Positions 50,710-59,231 of a stretch of 63,341 bases of DNA are shown here, piece by piece. The DNA is from an uncultured Clostridia bacterium. GTDB taxonomy: Bacteria > Bacillota > Clostridia > Christensenellales > CAG-138. The translations under genes were made by a program, and so were the position numbers. Position 1 is the first letter of the stretch. The number at the start of each line of letters is the position of its first letter. The DNA lies in the NCBI GenBank assembly GCA_946411635.1, contig CAMKES010000012.1:1-63341 (forward strand), given 5' to 3'. The notes below the pieces were generated by a model, which saw only the letters and a list, made by a program, of their open reading frames with translations, had not been told where the DNA came from and did no database searches.

Positions 50710-52074
50710 ATGTACGATTTTGATCTGATCGTCGTGGGCGGCGGCCCCGGCGGATACGAAGCGGCGCTGCATGCCGCAAAGCTCGGTCTCAGGACCGCGC
50801 TCGTCGAAAAGGACTTTGTCGGCGGCACGTGCCTGAATCGCGGCTGCATCCCGACCAAGGCGCTTCTGCACGCGTCCTCGGTCTATGAGGAAGCGAAGAA
50901 CGGCGCGGCCTTCGGCGTGACCTGCGAACCCGCGATCGACCTTTCCGCGGTCTACGCGTACAAGCAGCAGGTCGTCGAAAAACTGCGCGGCGGTGTCGAA
51001 GGACTGCTGAAGAGCGCGAAGGTCACGGCCGTGAACGGCGTCGGCACGCTGACGGCGGAACACACCGTTGCGGTCGGCGACGCGGTCTATACCGCCGAAA
51101 ACGTCCTGCTCGCGACGGGCTCCGTGCCCGCGCGTCCGCCGATCCCCGGTCTGGACCTCGAAGGCGTTTACACCTCGGACGAGCTGCTCAAAGGCGTCGC
51201 GCCGTTTTCGTCGATCGTCATCATCGGCGGCGGCGTCATCGGCATGGAGTTCGCCACGTTCTACAATGACCTCGGCGTCGACGTGACCGTGGTCGAGGGA
51301 CTCGACCGGCTGCTGCCGCTTTTGGACAAGGAGCTCGGACAGAACCTTTCCATGATCATGAAAAAGCGCGGTGTGAAGATCTTCACCGGCGCGATGGTCA
51401 AGTCGGTCACAAGGACCGAAACCGGTCTTTCGGTCAACTTCGAGGCCAAGGGCGCGCCCGCCAGCGCCGAAGCCGAGGTCGTGCTCTGCGCGATCGGCCG
51501 CCGTCCGTATACCGACGGGCTGTTCGGCGAGGGCGTCGCGCTTGAGATGGAAGGCCGCCGCATCAAGGTCAGCGAGAACTTCGAGACCTCGATGCCGGGC
51601 GTGTACGCGATCGGCGACGTGTCCGCAAAGATCCAGCTCGCGCACGTTGCGACGGCGCAGGGACTTTATGCGGTCAACGAGATCGCAAAGAAGCCGAACG
51701 GCGTCGATCTTTCGATCGTGCCGAGCTGCGTGTATACGCGGCCCGAGATCGCTTCCGTCGGCATGACCGAGCAGGAGGCGAGGGACGCGGAGATCCCGGT
51801 GAAGGTCGGCAAGGTCACGACGTTTTCGAACGGCCGCACGGTCATCGTCAACGGCGACCGCGGCTTTATGAAGGTGGTCGCGCACGCGGAAACGCGGAAG
51901 ATCCTCGGCGTGCAGATGGCGGGCGTGAACGTGAGCGACATGATCGGCGAGCTCGGCGAGGCGATCGCGAACGGGCTCACCCCAGAGGACCTGCTCAGGG
52001 CGATGCGTCCGCATCCGACCTTCGAGGAGGCGCTGACCGACGCTTTGCGCGATCTCTGCGCGAAGCTCGGCTGA
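50710..52074 (+). CDS. lpdA: Dihydrolipoyl dehydrogenase (glycine cleavage L protein)
   Basis: A 454-residue FAD disulfide oxidoreductase. GGGPGGYEAA binds FAD, Cys41 and Cys46 in GGTCLNRGCIPTK form the redox disulfide, and IIGGGVIGMEFA is the NAD site. HPTFEEA near the C-terminus gives the His-Glu couple. It reoxidises dihydrolipoyl-GcvH with NAD. No pyruvate or oxoglutarate dehydrogenase genes are adjacent, so it is dedicated to glycine cleavage here. Its terminator ends the operon. Confidence 0.96.
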   Translation: MYDFDLIVVGGGPGGYEAALHAAKLGLRTALVEKDFVGGTCLNRGCIPTKALLHASSVYEEAKNGAAFGVTCEPAIDLSAVYAYKQQVVEKLRGGVEGLLKSAKVTAVNGVGTLTAEHTVAVGDAVYTAENVLLATGSVPARPPIPGLDLEGVYTSDELLKGVAPFSSIVIIGGGVIGMEFATFYNDLGVDVTVVEGLDRLLPLLDKELGQNLSMIMKKRGVKIFTGAMVKSVTRTETGLSVNFEAKGAPASAEAEVVLCAIGRRPYTDGLFGEGVALEMEGRRIKVSENFETSMPGVYAIGDVSAKIQLAHVATAQGLYAVNEIAKKPNGVDLSIVPSCVYTRPEIASVGMTEQEARDAEIPVKVGKVTTFSNGRTVIVNGDRGFMKVVAHAETRKILGVQMAGVNVSDMIGELGEAIANGLTPEDLLRAMRPHPTFEEALTDALRDLCAKLG

Positions 52075-52086
52075 TCGCATTTTCAC

Positions 52087-52114
52087 AAAACCGGCGTCGT
52101 TCGGCGCCGGTTTT
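52087..52114 (+). terminator. Terminator of the gcv operon
   Basis: Stem AAAACCGGCG/CGCCGGTTTT with an 8-base loop followed by a T-run (52111-52116). Confidence 0.88.
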
Positions 52115-52118
52115 TTAT

Positions 52119-52147
52119 TTACAGACGTTCGCGTGCCGTGCTATACT
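52119..52147 (+). promoter_or_regulatory. Promoter of the APH-like kinase gene
   Basis: TTACAG (52119-52124), 17-bp spacer and TATACT (52142-52147). A G+C hairpin (CCGCCCC/GGGGCGG, about 52162-52179) lies in the short leader before the ribosome binding site AAGGAG. Confidence 0.65.
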
Positions 52148-52193
52148 GTGGAAAACGGATCCCGCCCCGTCGGGGGCGGAAAAGGAGCAGGGT

Positions 52194-53270
52194 ATGGAAC
52201 AGCGGGACGCGCTTTGCGAACTCAACGCGGCGCTTTCGCGCTTCGGCTTTCCGGAAGCGGTCGGGGAACCGGCGGTTTTTCTGCACGAAGCGTACGAGGA
52301 CGAATATTTCAAGCACATCGTCGGCGTCGAGACCGCCGACGGTCGGCATCTCGTGCTGAAATTTGTCCGTGATTGTTCCGGCGACGCGCCGGACGCGCTC
52401 GCCGAACTGCGGAACACCGTCGAAAAACAGTGCGCTTTTGCACAGCTCCTTCGCGGGCACGGGATCCTGACGCCGCAGTATTACCGCGCCGGGGATCGCT
52501 TCTGCGTCGAAACCGTCTTCTCGGGCGTTCCCTGCGTTCTGACGGCGGAGGATGATTGCGGCAAAGAGATCGCGACGATCACGGAGCCGCTCGCGTTCCG
52601 CATCGGCGCGCTGGTTGCGCGGATCCACACGATCTCGCTGGCGCATAACTGCCGGATCGGCGTCGGCACGCTGTTTTCCGCGGCGGAGGAGAACGACGTC
52701 TGCTGCTTCGACCGGTTCCGAACGCTCGCGGCCTCCGAAGGGATCGACCGATCTGTTGCAAAGCGGATCGACGCGGAAATCGAACGAAAGCTCGCCGCCA
52801 TGCGCGCAGAGTGGGACGCGCTTCCGAAGTCCGCCGTGCAGGGGGATATTTCCGTCAACAACCTGATCGACACGCCGGACGGTCTGCTGGTGTTCGATTA
52901 CAACAACGCGGGCGACGTGGTTCTGGTCTCCGACCTCGTTCTGGAGGGTCTTCTGACCGCGTACGAGATGGATCTCGAGGAGGGCGCGCCCGCATCCCTG
53001 CGCGAACGGCTGTTCCCCGCTTTTCTGAACGGCTATCTGTCCGTCCGGCCGCTGACGGAAGCGGAACGGCGCGTCGGCCGGGAAATCTATACGCTGTATC
53101 ACGCGCTGTGGTTTACGCGCATCGTGTACAACGAGGACTCGCTCGAAAAGCGGATCGCGCGCGGCGATCTTGACGGCGCAAACGCGCTGCTCCGGCGCAT
53201 GCTCGCGGACCTGACCGCGCCGGACGACGGCAGTTTTGCGCGCGCCCGCCGCCCGTTCTGTGAAGCCTGA
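52194..53270 (+). CDS. APH-fold phosphotransferase (aminoglycoside/choline kinase-like)
   Basis: A 358-residue cytoplasmic kinase-fold protein. The catalytic loop reads VQGDISVNNLI, corresponding to HGDxxxxN with Gln in place of His, followed by LVFDYNNAGD as the DxD-like metal site. HLVLKFVRD near residue 52 carries the ATP Lys. These fit the APH/choline kinase superfamily, which phosphorylates small metabolites or drugs. I see no reason to call it a resistance gene. It stands alone with its own promoter and terminator. Confidence 0.82.
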   Translation: MEQRDALCELNAALSRFGFPEAVGEPAVFLHEAYEDEYFKHIVGVETADGRHLVLKFVRDCSGDAPDALAELRNTVEKQCAFAQLLRGHGILTPQYYRAGDRFCVETVFSGVPCVLTAEDDCGKEIATITEPLAFRIGALVARIHTISLAHNCRIGVGTLFSAAEENDVCCFDRFRTLAASEGIDRSVAKRIDAEIERKLAAMRAEWDALPKSAVQGDISVNNLIDTPDGLLVFDYNNAGDVVLVSDLVLEGLLTAYEMDLEEGAPASLRERLFPAFLNGYLSVRPLTEAERRVGREIYTLYHALWFTRIVYNEDSLEKRIARGDLDGANALLRRMLADLTAPDDGSFARARRPFCEA

Positions 53271-53294
53271 CCGAAAAGAACGGATCGTTGAAAG

Positions 53295-53318
53295 GAGACG
53301 CCGGAGCGTCTCTTTTTT
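53295..53318 (+). terminator. Terminator after the APH-like gene
   Basis: Stem GAGACGC/GCGTCTC with a CGGA loop followed by six T residues. Confidence 0.88.
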
Positions 53319-53362
53319 CGTTCGCGCCGCGCCGAAAAAACTACATATTTTATATAAATCTA

Positions 53363-53391
53363 TTGGATTTTCTTGCAGGTTATAGTATAAT
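53363..53391 (+). promoter_or_regulatory. Promoter of the secreted protease gene
   Basis: TTGGAT (53363-53368), 17-bp spacer and a perfect TATAAT (53386-53391) in a strongly A+T-rich stretch, 55 bp before the start codon. Confidence 0.75.
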
Positions 53392-53445
53392 CATACTGTT
53401 AGCGTGCCTGTCAAAAGGCACAAATTCAAGGATAGGAGATCTCTG

Positions 53446-56400
53446 ATGAAACGGAAGACCCTGAAGCTTTTCGCCCTGCTTCTTGCAGCGGTTATGGTCC
53501 TTGCGCTGGTTCCCGCGACGGCGCTTGCCGAACGGCGGATCGACCGGCCCGGATCGGTTGACGAAACGCCTCCGCCGAACGGCTACCGGCGCTCGCCGGA
53601 GCACGGCACCCGCGCCGTCACCGAAGCGTATCTGCGCGGCGACATGGAGACGTACTACCGTCTCTCCGGCAAAGAACCCACGCGCGATCCGCTGCCCTCG
53701 AAGTACGACAGCCGCGATCTGAATCTGGTCACCTCCATGAAAAACCAGAACCCGTACGGTTCGTGCTGGGCGCACGCCGCGGTCGCCAGTATTGAAAGCT
53801 ACATGATCAAATACGGCGTCCCGGTCGGAACCGGCGCGGCCGCCACGACGAGCCTGAATCTGTCCGAGACGCAGCACTGCTTCTTCAACTACACCAGCGC
53901 CTACGACGCCGAGGGCATGCTGACCGGCGATAAATCCACGTCGGACGACGCCTGCCTGGATCAGGGCGGCAACGGCGAAATGTCCGCGTACACCCTGCAG
54001 CGCTGGACCGGCGCGGCAAGCGAATCCGTCTCCGCGCTCGCGTACAGCAGGGCGAGCACAGTCAACAGCTCCGGTCTCGACAGCCAGTACGCGTACGGCT
54101 CGAACGTCTGCCACGTTCAGAACTCCGTCTGGATCCCCGCGACGGACATCGACGCCGTCAAGGAAGCGATCATGCAGTACGGCGCGGGCAACATCAGCTA
54201 CTACGAAACCGGCAGCGCGTACACCTACATCTGCACGATCGACAATACCAGCCAGGACAGCAGCTCGCATAAATGGGCGAACCACGCGATCACCGTCATC
54301 GGCTGGGACGACAGCATCGCTTCCTCGAAGTTCTCTCCGAACAAGCCCGGTTCCAACGGCGCGTGGATCTGCAAGAACAGCTGGGGCTCGAGTTATTTTG
54401 ACGGCGGCTACTGCTACATCTCCTACGCGGACACCACCGTGCTCGAGGGATATATCTATTTCTACGACGCCGAGCCCATCGACAACTATGCGCACAACTA
54501 TCAGTACGACGGTTCCTGCAACGTCGTTTGCTACGGCAAGGGCTGGCCTTCCTCCGCGGATTACTACGTCGGCTTTGAAAACAACACCAAAGTCGCGAAC
54601 GTCTTCACCGCAAAAGGAAGCGAACAGCTCGAAGCCGTCGCGTACTGCAACTGGGACGAAGGTCTGAACTACACCGTTCAGGTTTACAAGAATCCCGCCG
54701 CGGGCAACCCGTCCTCCGGTACGCTGATGGCGACGGAGACCGGCACGCTGGCCTTCTCCGGCTACTACACCATCCCGCTGAGCACGCCGGTTCCACTGGC
54801 GGCAGGCGATACCTTCTCGGTCGTCGTCACGCAGAACGTACCGGAAGCCGACGAGGACGGCAAGTACGTCCATACGCCGTACGACGCCACCTTCAACAAC
54901 AGCAGCATCGTTTCCTGGTGCAGCTGGGTACACGCAAACCACGGAAACACCTCCTACTATCAGGAGCCGAACGGCGCGTGGACCGACTGCCCGGACAACG
55001 GCGACTACCGCATCAAGGCGTACACCAACGACCTGACCTACGTCGTGACCGCCGTGTCCAACAATCCCGCCTTCGGCACCGTCTCCGTCAACGGCACGAA
55101 GATCACCGCAACGCCCGCCGAAGGGTACTACGTTTCCGGCTATGAGGTCGTGAGCGGCACCGCAACGGCAACGATCAACGGCAACAGCATCAACGTCGCG
55201 CCGGAAAGCGACTGCACGATCCGCGTCATCTTCTCGCCGAAGCCCACCTACACGGTGACGTACGTGTCCGCGGGCGCGTCCGCAGGCAGTGCGACCGCGC
55301 AGATCTACGACGTGATCACCCTGCCCGCCTCCGTCGACAACGTCCCGAACGGCTGGACGTTCGCCGGCTGGAGCGAGGCTGCGGTTTCGGAGACCGTGAA
55401 CGTACCGGCGTTCCACGAGCCCGGCGCGGCGTATACCGTCACCGGAAACGTCACGCTGTACGCCCTGTTCACCCGCTTTGAGGGTACCGGCGATCTGGTT
55501 TATCAGCTTGTCAACGACAACCTCGCCGACTGGAGCGGCAACTTCGTCATTACCTGCGGCAAGGACACGAGTATGTATGTGCTGAAAGGGCTTTCCGGCA
55601 ACACCAGTTATGAGTCCTCCAGCGTCGGCGGCACCGTAACGTTTGCCAACGCCGGCATGACGCTCAGCGGCGAAACGCTCAAAAACGTCGGCAGCGCCTA
55701 CGTGTTCGAGATCGCGCCCACCGGATCGAGCTATACCATCAAAAACGCTTCGACCGGCACGTACCTGGGCAGTTACAACAGCTATCTCTACAGCCGCTCC
55801 ACTTACAGCTCAAGCTATTGCAACTGGGGGGTCGAGTATGACCTCTACAACATCTGCATGAAGGTCAGCAACTCTGCAAGCTCCAACTATCCGTACCTTG
55901 TAAAGGGATCCGGCTCCTACTTTGTAATCAACACGGGCTACACCACCAACAAGACGCAGCTCTGGAAGGAAGCCGTCGAGGGCGTCACCTACTACAACAC
56001 CGATCCCGTCGCGCCGCATACGCACGCGTACGGCGACTGGACGTCGAACAACGACGGCACGCACAGCAAGACGTGCGCGGACTGCGGCGATACGGTCACT
56101 GAGAACTGCACCTATCAAGACGTCGTGACCGCGCCCACCGCCACAGCGCAGGGCTACACGACGCACACCTGCACCGTCTGCGGATATTCCTTCGTGGACA
56201 GCTACGTCGATCCGCTCGGCTACACGGTGACCTTCTCCGTGCCTGCCGGCGTCACCGCGCCCGCGCCCGTGAACGCGCAGGCCGGCGCAAGCATCACGCT
56301 CCCGACCGCGGCCGCGCCCGCAGGCTACGACTTCCTCGGCTGGGTCACGCAGGACTATACCAACGTCACAACGCTTCCGAACGTACTCACCGGCAGTTAC

Positions 56401-56970
56401 ACCGTGAACGCGGACGTCACGCTGAAGGCGCTCTATTCGCACACCGACACCGTCGCGGGCGGCTTTGAACTGTTGACCGAAGCGCCCGAGAACTGGGAAG
56501 GCAGCTACGTCATCACGTACGGGAACGGCGCGGATGCGACCGTGCTGAAGGGTCTCTCCGGCACGAAGAAGTATGAATCCGCGAACGCGGGCGGCGCAGC
56601 CGCGCTTGCCGGCACCGGCATCAGCCTTTCCGGAACGACGCTCACCGACGTTGCGGACGCGTATATCTTCCGGATCACCGCCGTCGGCGGCAAGTTCTCC
56701 GTGAAGAACGCGGCGACCGGCACGTATCTTGCGAGCAAGGGCAGCTATCTGTACAGCTACAAGACCGACACGGCGAACTACTGCCGCTGGGCGTTCGCGA
56801 TGAACGGCGCGGCGGTCGACGCGACCAACGCCGCGAGCCGCACGAACGCGCACCTGTCGTTCAACGCGAAGGGCTACTTCATGGTCGGCCGCGCGGCGAA
56901 CGAGAACGTCTTCTTCTGGAAGACGACCGGCGTCACGACCACCACGGTCTACACCACGGAAATCAACTAA
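53446..56970 (+). CDS. Large secreted papain-family (C1) cysteine protease with repeated C-terminal modules
   Basis: A 1174-residue exported protein. A signal peptide (about 1-28, ending PATALA) and a propeptide-like segment (29-86) lead to a C1 peptidase domain. Its residues are oxyanion Gln101, Cys107 (GSCWAH), His280 (NHAITVIGWDD) and Asn311 (NSWGS). A lectin-like domain follows (about 335-535). Two InlB/Listeria-type repeats (YVVTAVSNNPAFGTVSVNG; TVTFSVPAGVTAP) alternate with two paralogous modules of about 165 residues (about 681-850 and 1004-1174). There is no LPXTG or C-terminal membrane helix, so it is probably released. ATG at 53446 follows ATAGGAG. Confidence 0.9.
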   Translation: MKRKTLKLFALLLAAVMVLALVPATALAERRIDRPGSVDETPPPNGYRRSPEHGTRAVTEAYLRGDMETYYRLSGKEPTRDPLPSKYDSRDLNLVTSMKNQNPYGSCWAHAAVASIESYMIKYGVPVGTGAAATTSLNLSETQHCFFNYTSAYDAEGMLTGDKSTSDDACLDQGGNGEMSAYTLQRWTGAASESVSALAYSRASTVNSSGLDSQYAYGSNVCHVQNSVWIPATDIDAVKEAIMQYGAGNISYYETGSAYTYICTIDNTSQDSSSHKWANHAITVIGWDDSIASSKFSPNKPGSNGAWICKNSWGSSYFDGGYCYISYADTTVLEGYIYFYDAEPIDNYAHNYQYDGSCNVVCYGKGWPSSADYYVGFENNTKVANVFTAKGSEQLEAVAYCNWDEGLNYTVQVYKNPAAGNPSSGTLMATETGTLAFSGYYTIPLSTPVPLAAGDTFSVVVTQNVPEADEDGKYVHTPYDATFNNSSIVSWCSWVHANHGNTSYYQEPNGAWTDCPDNGDYRIKAYTNDLTYVVTAVSNNPAFGTVSVNGTKITATPAEGYYVSGYEVVSGTATATINGNSINVAPESDCTIRVIFSPKPTYTVTYVSAGASAGSATAQIYDVITLPASVDNVPNGWTFAGWSEAAVSETVNVPAFHEPGAAYTVTGNVTLYALFTRFEGTGDLVYQLVNDNLADWSGNFVITCGKDTSMYVLKGLSGNTSYESSSVGGTVTFANAGMTLSGETLKNVGSAYVFEIAPTGSSYTIKNASTGTYLGSYNSYLYSRSTYSSSYCNWGVEYDLYNICMKVSNSASSNYPYLVKGSGSYFVINTGYTTNKTQLWKEAVEGVTYYNTDPVAPHTHAYGDWTSNNDGTHSKTCADCGDTVTENCTYQDVVTAPTATAQGYTTHTCTVCGYSFVDSYVDPLGYTVTFSVPAGVTAPAPVNAQAGASITLPTAAAPAGYDFLGWVTQDYTNVTTLPNVLTGSYTVNADVTLKALYSHTDTVAGGFELLTEAPENWEGSYVITYGNGADATVLKGLSGTKKYESANAGGAAALAGTGISLSGTTLTDVADAYIFRITAVGGKFSVKNAATGTYLASKGSYLYSYKTDTANYCRWAFAMNGAAVDATNAASRTNAHLSFNAKGYFMVGRAANENVFFWKTTGVTTTTVYTTEIN

Positions 56971-56986
56971 ACGGTAACGCATATGA

Positions 56987-57011
56987 AAAGCCCCGCTTTA
57001 CGCGGGGCTTT
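56987..57011. terminator. Bidirectional terminator between protease and XRE regulator
   Basis: Stem AAAGCCCCGC/GCGGGGCTTT with a TTTAC loop and a plus-strand T-run (57009-57015); A residues on the left also give a short minus-strand T-run. Confidence 0.88.
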
Positions 57012-57019
57012 TTTTGACG

Positions 57020-57598
57020 TCATCCTTCGGCTTGTGCCTTTTTCCGGAGCCGCAGCAGCAAGACCGTCAGCACGATCCCGAAGATCAGTACGAGAACGCC
57101 GAACACCAGAACGATCGTGCCGATGATCGCAACGGGGTTGATCGGCGTCGCGGGCTCCATGACGGACGCCATGGATCCGAACCCGCCGTACATCTGCGAA
57201 GTGCTCTCATGAAAACCGTTCAGCATGGCGTTGGAGATCAGGATCGCCGCAAGACCGACGATCGAGATCAGCGTGCCCGCGACGATCGTATAAACGCCTG
57301 CAAGCCATCCGAATCTGCGAAACAGTTTGCCGAGGATGCCGGGCAGCTTTTCCGCTTCCGACGCGGTATTTTGAACCGGCGCCTGTTTCGGTTCGACCGG
57401 TTCCTCTTCGCTCAGAAGCCAGTCCGTCGAAACGCCGAACGCGTCCGAAAGCTGACGAAGCTTTCCGATCTCCGGCTGCGCCTCGCCGGTCTCCCACTTC
57501 GAAACCGCCTGGCGCGAGACGCCGATCTTTTCCGCAAGCTCCTCCTGCGAAAGCCCGTTCCTGCGGCGGCAGTATGCAATCTTTTCCGAAAGCGTCAT
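57020..57598 (-). CDS. Membrane-bound XRE-family transcriptional regulator
   Basis: A 192-residue protein. An N-terminal HTH_XRE domain (about 5-62; GLSQEELAEKIGVSRQAVSKWE) is followed by a polar linker and two transmembrane helices (about 98-125 and 153-182). A basic end (RLRKKAQAEG) stays inside. Such regulators can couple a membrane signal to DNA binding. GAGGAGG precedes the ATG. A CAACCtgcGGTTG palindrome in the divergent gap to rarA is a candidate operator. Confidence 0.87.
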   Translation of the reverse strand: MTLSEKIAYCRRRNGLSQEELAEKIGVSRQAVSKWETGEAQPEIGKLRQLSDAFGVSTDWLLSEEEPVEPKQAPVQNTASEAEKLPGILGKLFRRFGWLAGVYTIVAGTLISIVGLAAILISNAMLNGFHESTSQMYGGFGSMASVMEPATPINPVAIIGTIVLVFGVLVLIFGIVLTVLLLRLRKKAQAEG

Positions 57599-57681
57599 GT
57601 TCTTTGTTCCTCCTCTGTTTTTCTGTCCGCATCATACCGGATCCCGCGGTTGCGTTCCACCATCTTTTGCTGGAATCTTCG

Positions 57682-57694
57682 CAACCTGCGGTTG
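57682..57694. promoter_or_regulatory. Candidate operator palindrome
   Basis: CAACCTGCGGTTG, two 5-bp arms around a 3-bp centre, lies in the 218-bp gap between the XRE gene and rarA. A further GCGGTTGCG and the reverse element CGCAAC occur within 45 bp. It could be the binding site for the XRE protein; this is inferred from position and symmetry only. Confidence 0.35.
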
Positions 57695-57762
57695 CTTTTT
57701 CCGCTCCGCTCCGATTATACAGCGCAAAACGGTTTCCCGCAAGGTTTTTGTCCGTTCCGTGA

Positions 57763-57791
57763 TTGAAACCGAACACCGGATTTGATATAAT
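57763..57791 (+). promoter_or_regulatory. Sigma-A promoter of rarA
   Basis: TTGAAA (57763-57768), 17-bp spacer and a perfect TATAAT (57786-57791), 25 bp before the ATG. Confidence 0.8.
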
Positions 57792-57816
57792 AAAAGAACA
57801 GAACCGCAAGGGAGCG

Positions 57817-59145
57817 ATGTACGTGCAAAAACAACAGACGCTGCTGAATACCAATCTATCCGAACCGCTGGCGGCGCGCCTGCGTCCCGAAACGATCGAC
57901 GAGGTCGTGGGGCAGGAGCACCTTCTGGGTCCGGGCCGGATCCTGCGCCGCATCATCGAACAGGACGCGGTGTCCTCGATGATCTTCTGGGGTCCGCCGG
58001 GCGTGGGCAAGACGACGCTCGCGCACGTGATCGCCAACCACACGAAGGCGAAGTTCATCAACTTCTCGGCGGTCACGAGCGGCATCAAGGAGATCCGCAC
58101 CGTCATGCAGCAGGCGGACGAGAACCGCATGTTCGGCGAAAAGACGATCGTGTTCGTCGACGAGATCCACCGCTTCAACAAGGCGCAGCAGGACGCGTTT
58201 CTGCCGTTCGTGGAGAAGGGCAGCATCATCCTGATCGGCGCGACGACCGAGAACCCCTCGTTCGAGGTCAACGGCGCGCTGTTGTCGCGGTGCAAGGTGT
58301 TCGTCTTAAAGGCGCTGTCCGAGGACGACCTTAGGGCGCTTCTGCGCCGCGCGATCGAAAGCGAAAAGGGCTTCGGCGATCAGAAAGTCGACGTTTCCGA
58401 CGACGTACTGCGCATGATCGCGGTGTTCGCAAACGGCGACGCGCGGACCGCGCTGTCCACGCTCGAAATGGCGGTGCTGAACGGCGATTACGAAAACGGC
58501 GCGACGACCGTGACGGTCGAGACCGTCGAGCAGTGCACCTCGAAAAAATCCCTGCTGTACGACAAGACCGGCGAAGAGCATTACAACCTGATCTCCGCGC
58601 TGCACAAATCGATGCGAAACTCCGATCCGGACGCGGCGGTCTACTGGCTCGCGCGCATGCTTGAGGCGGGCGAGGATCCGCTGTACATCGCGCGGCGCGT
58701 GACGCGCTTCGCGAGCGAGGACGTGGGGCTCGCCGACCCGCGCGCGCTGGAGCTTGCGGTCGCGGCGTTTCAGGCGTGCCACCTGATCGGCATGCCGGAG
58801 TGCTCCGTGCATCTGACGGAGGCCGTCGTGTACCTGTCGCTCGCGCCGAAGTCGAACGCGCTCTATATGGCGTACGAGCACGCGAAGCGCGACGCGATCA
58901 CGCAGCTTGCGGAGCCGGTGCCGCTGCACATCCGCAACGCGGTGACGAAGCTCATGAAGGAGGTCGGCTACGGCAAGGGGTACCAGTACGCGCACGACAC
59001 CGAAGACAAGCTGACCGATATGCGCTGCCTGCCCGATTCGCTGCTCGGCACGGTCTACTACGAACCGACGGAGCAGGGTCTCGAAGGCCGGTTCAAGGAG
59101 CGGCTCGCGCAGATCAAGGCGTGGAAGGCCGCGCACGAGAAATAA
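57817..59145 (+). CDS. rarA: Replication-associated recombination protein A (MgsA/WRNIP1 family)
   Basis: A 442-residue AAA+ ATPase. PLAARLRPETIDEVVGQ precedes Walker A GPPGVGKTT, Walker B is FVDEIHRFNKAQQD, and GATTENPSFE and LLSRC are sensor motifs. The C-terminal part, LYMAYEHAKRDA to LPDSLLGTVYYEPT, is characteristic of RarA. It acts at stalled forks with RecA. I report ATG at 57817; GTG at 57823 is 9 nt from GGGAG and is equally possible. A longer in-frame start at 57763 is the promoter -35 and is rejected. Confidence 0.95.
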   Translation: MYVQKQQTLLNTNLSEPLAARLRPETIDEVVGQEHLLGPGRILRRIIEQDAVSSMIFWGPPGVGKTTLAHVIANHTKAKFINFSAVTSGIKEIRTVMQQADENRMFGEKTIVFVDEIHRFNKAQQDAFLPFVEKGSIILIGATTENPSFEVNGALLSRCKVFVLKALSEDDLRALLRRAIESEKGFGDQKVDVSDDVLRMIAVFANGDARTALSTLEMAVLNGDYENGATTVTVETVEQCTSKKSLLYDKTGEEHYNLISALHKSMRNSDPDAAVYWLARMLEAGEDPLYIARRVTRFASEDVGLADPRALELAVAAFQACHLIGMPECSVHLTEAVVYLSLAPKSNALYMAYEHAKRDAITQLAEPVPLHIRNAVTKLMKEVGYGKGYQYAHDTEDKLTDMRCLPDSLLGTVYYEPTEQGLEGRFKERLAQIKAWKAAHEK

Positions 59146-59153
59146 AAAAACAG

Positions 59154-59174
59154 CCCCTCTTTCGAGGGGTTTTT
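59154..59174 (+). terminator. Terminator after rarA
   Basis: Stem CCCCTC/GAGGGG with a TTTC loop and a T-run at 59170-59174. Confidence 0.85.
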
Positions 59175-59185
59175 CTTTCGGACAG

Positions 59186-59217
59186 AAAAGGAACCTCCCG
59201 TTTGGGAGGTTCCTTTT
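59186..59217 (-). terminator. Terminator of the giant repeat protein gene
   Basis: A 14-bp perfect stem AAAAGGAACCTCCC/GGGAGGTTCCTTTT with a GTTT loop, just after the stop of the minus-strand gene. The A residues give its minus-strand T-run. It also backs up the rarA terminator. Confidence 0.88.
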
Positions 59218-59231
59218 TATCGTTGCCGTTC

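Noticed and set aside
52194-53270. Antibiotic-resistance call for the APH-like gene
   Set aside because: Only the general kinase fold is visible, the catalytic loop is atypical and there is no mobile context.
57763-57816. Earlier in-frame TTG start for rarA
   Set aside because: That TTG is part of the TTGAAA -35 element of a perfect-spacing promoter, and the added residues have no family similarity.
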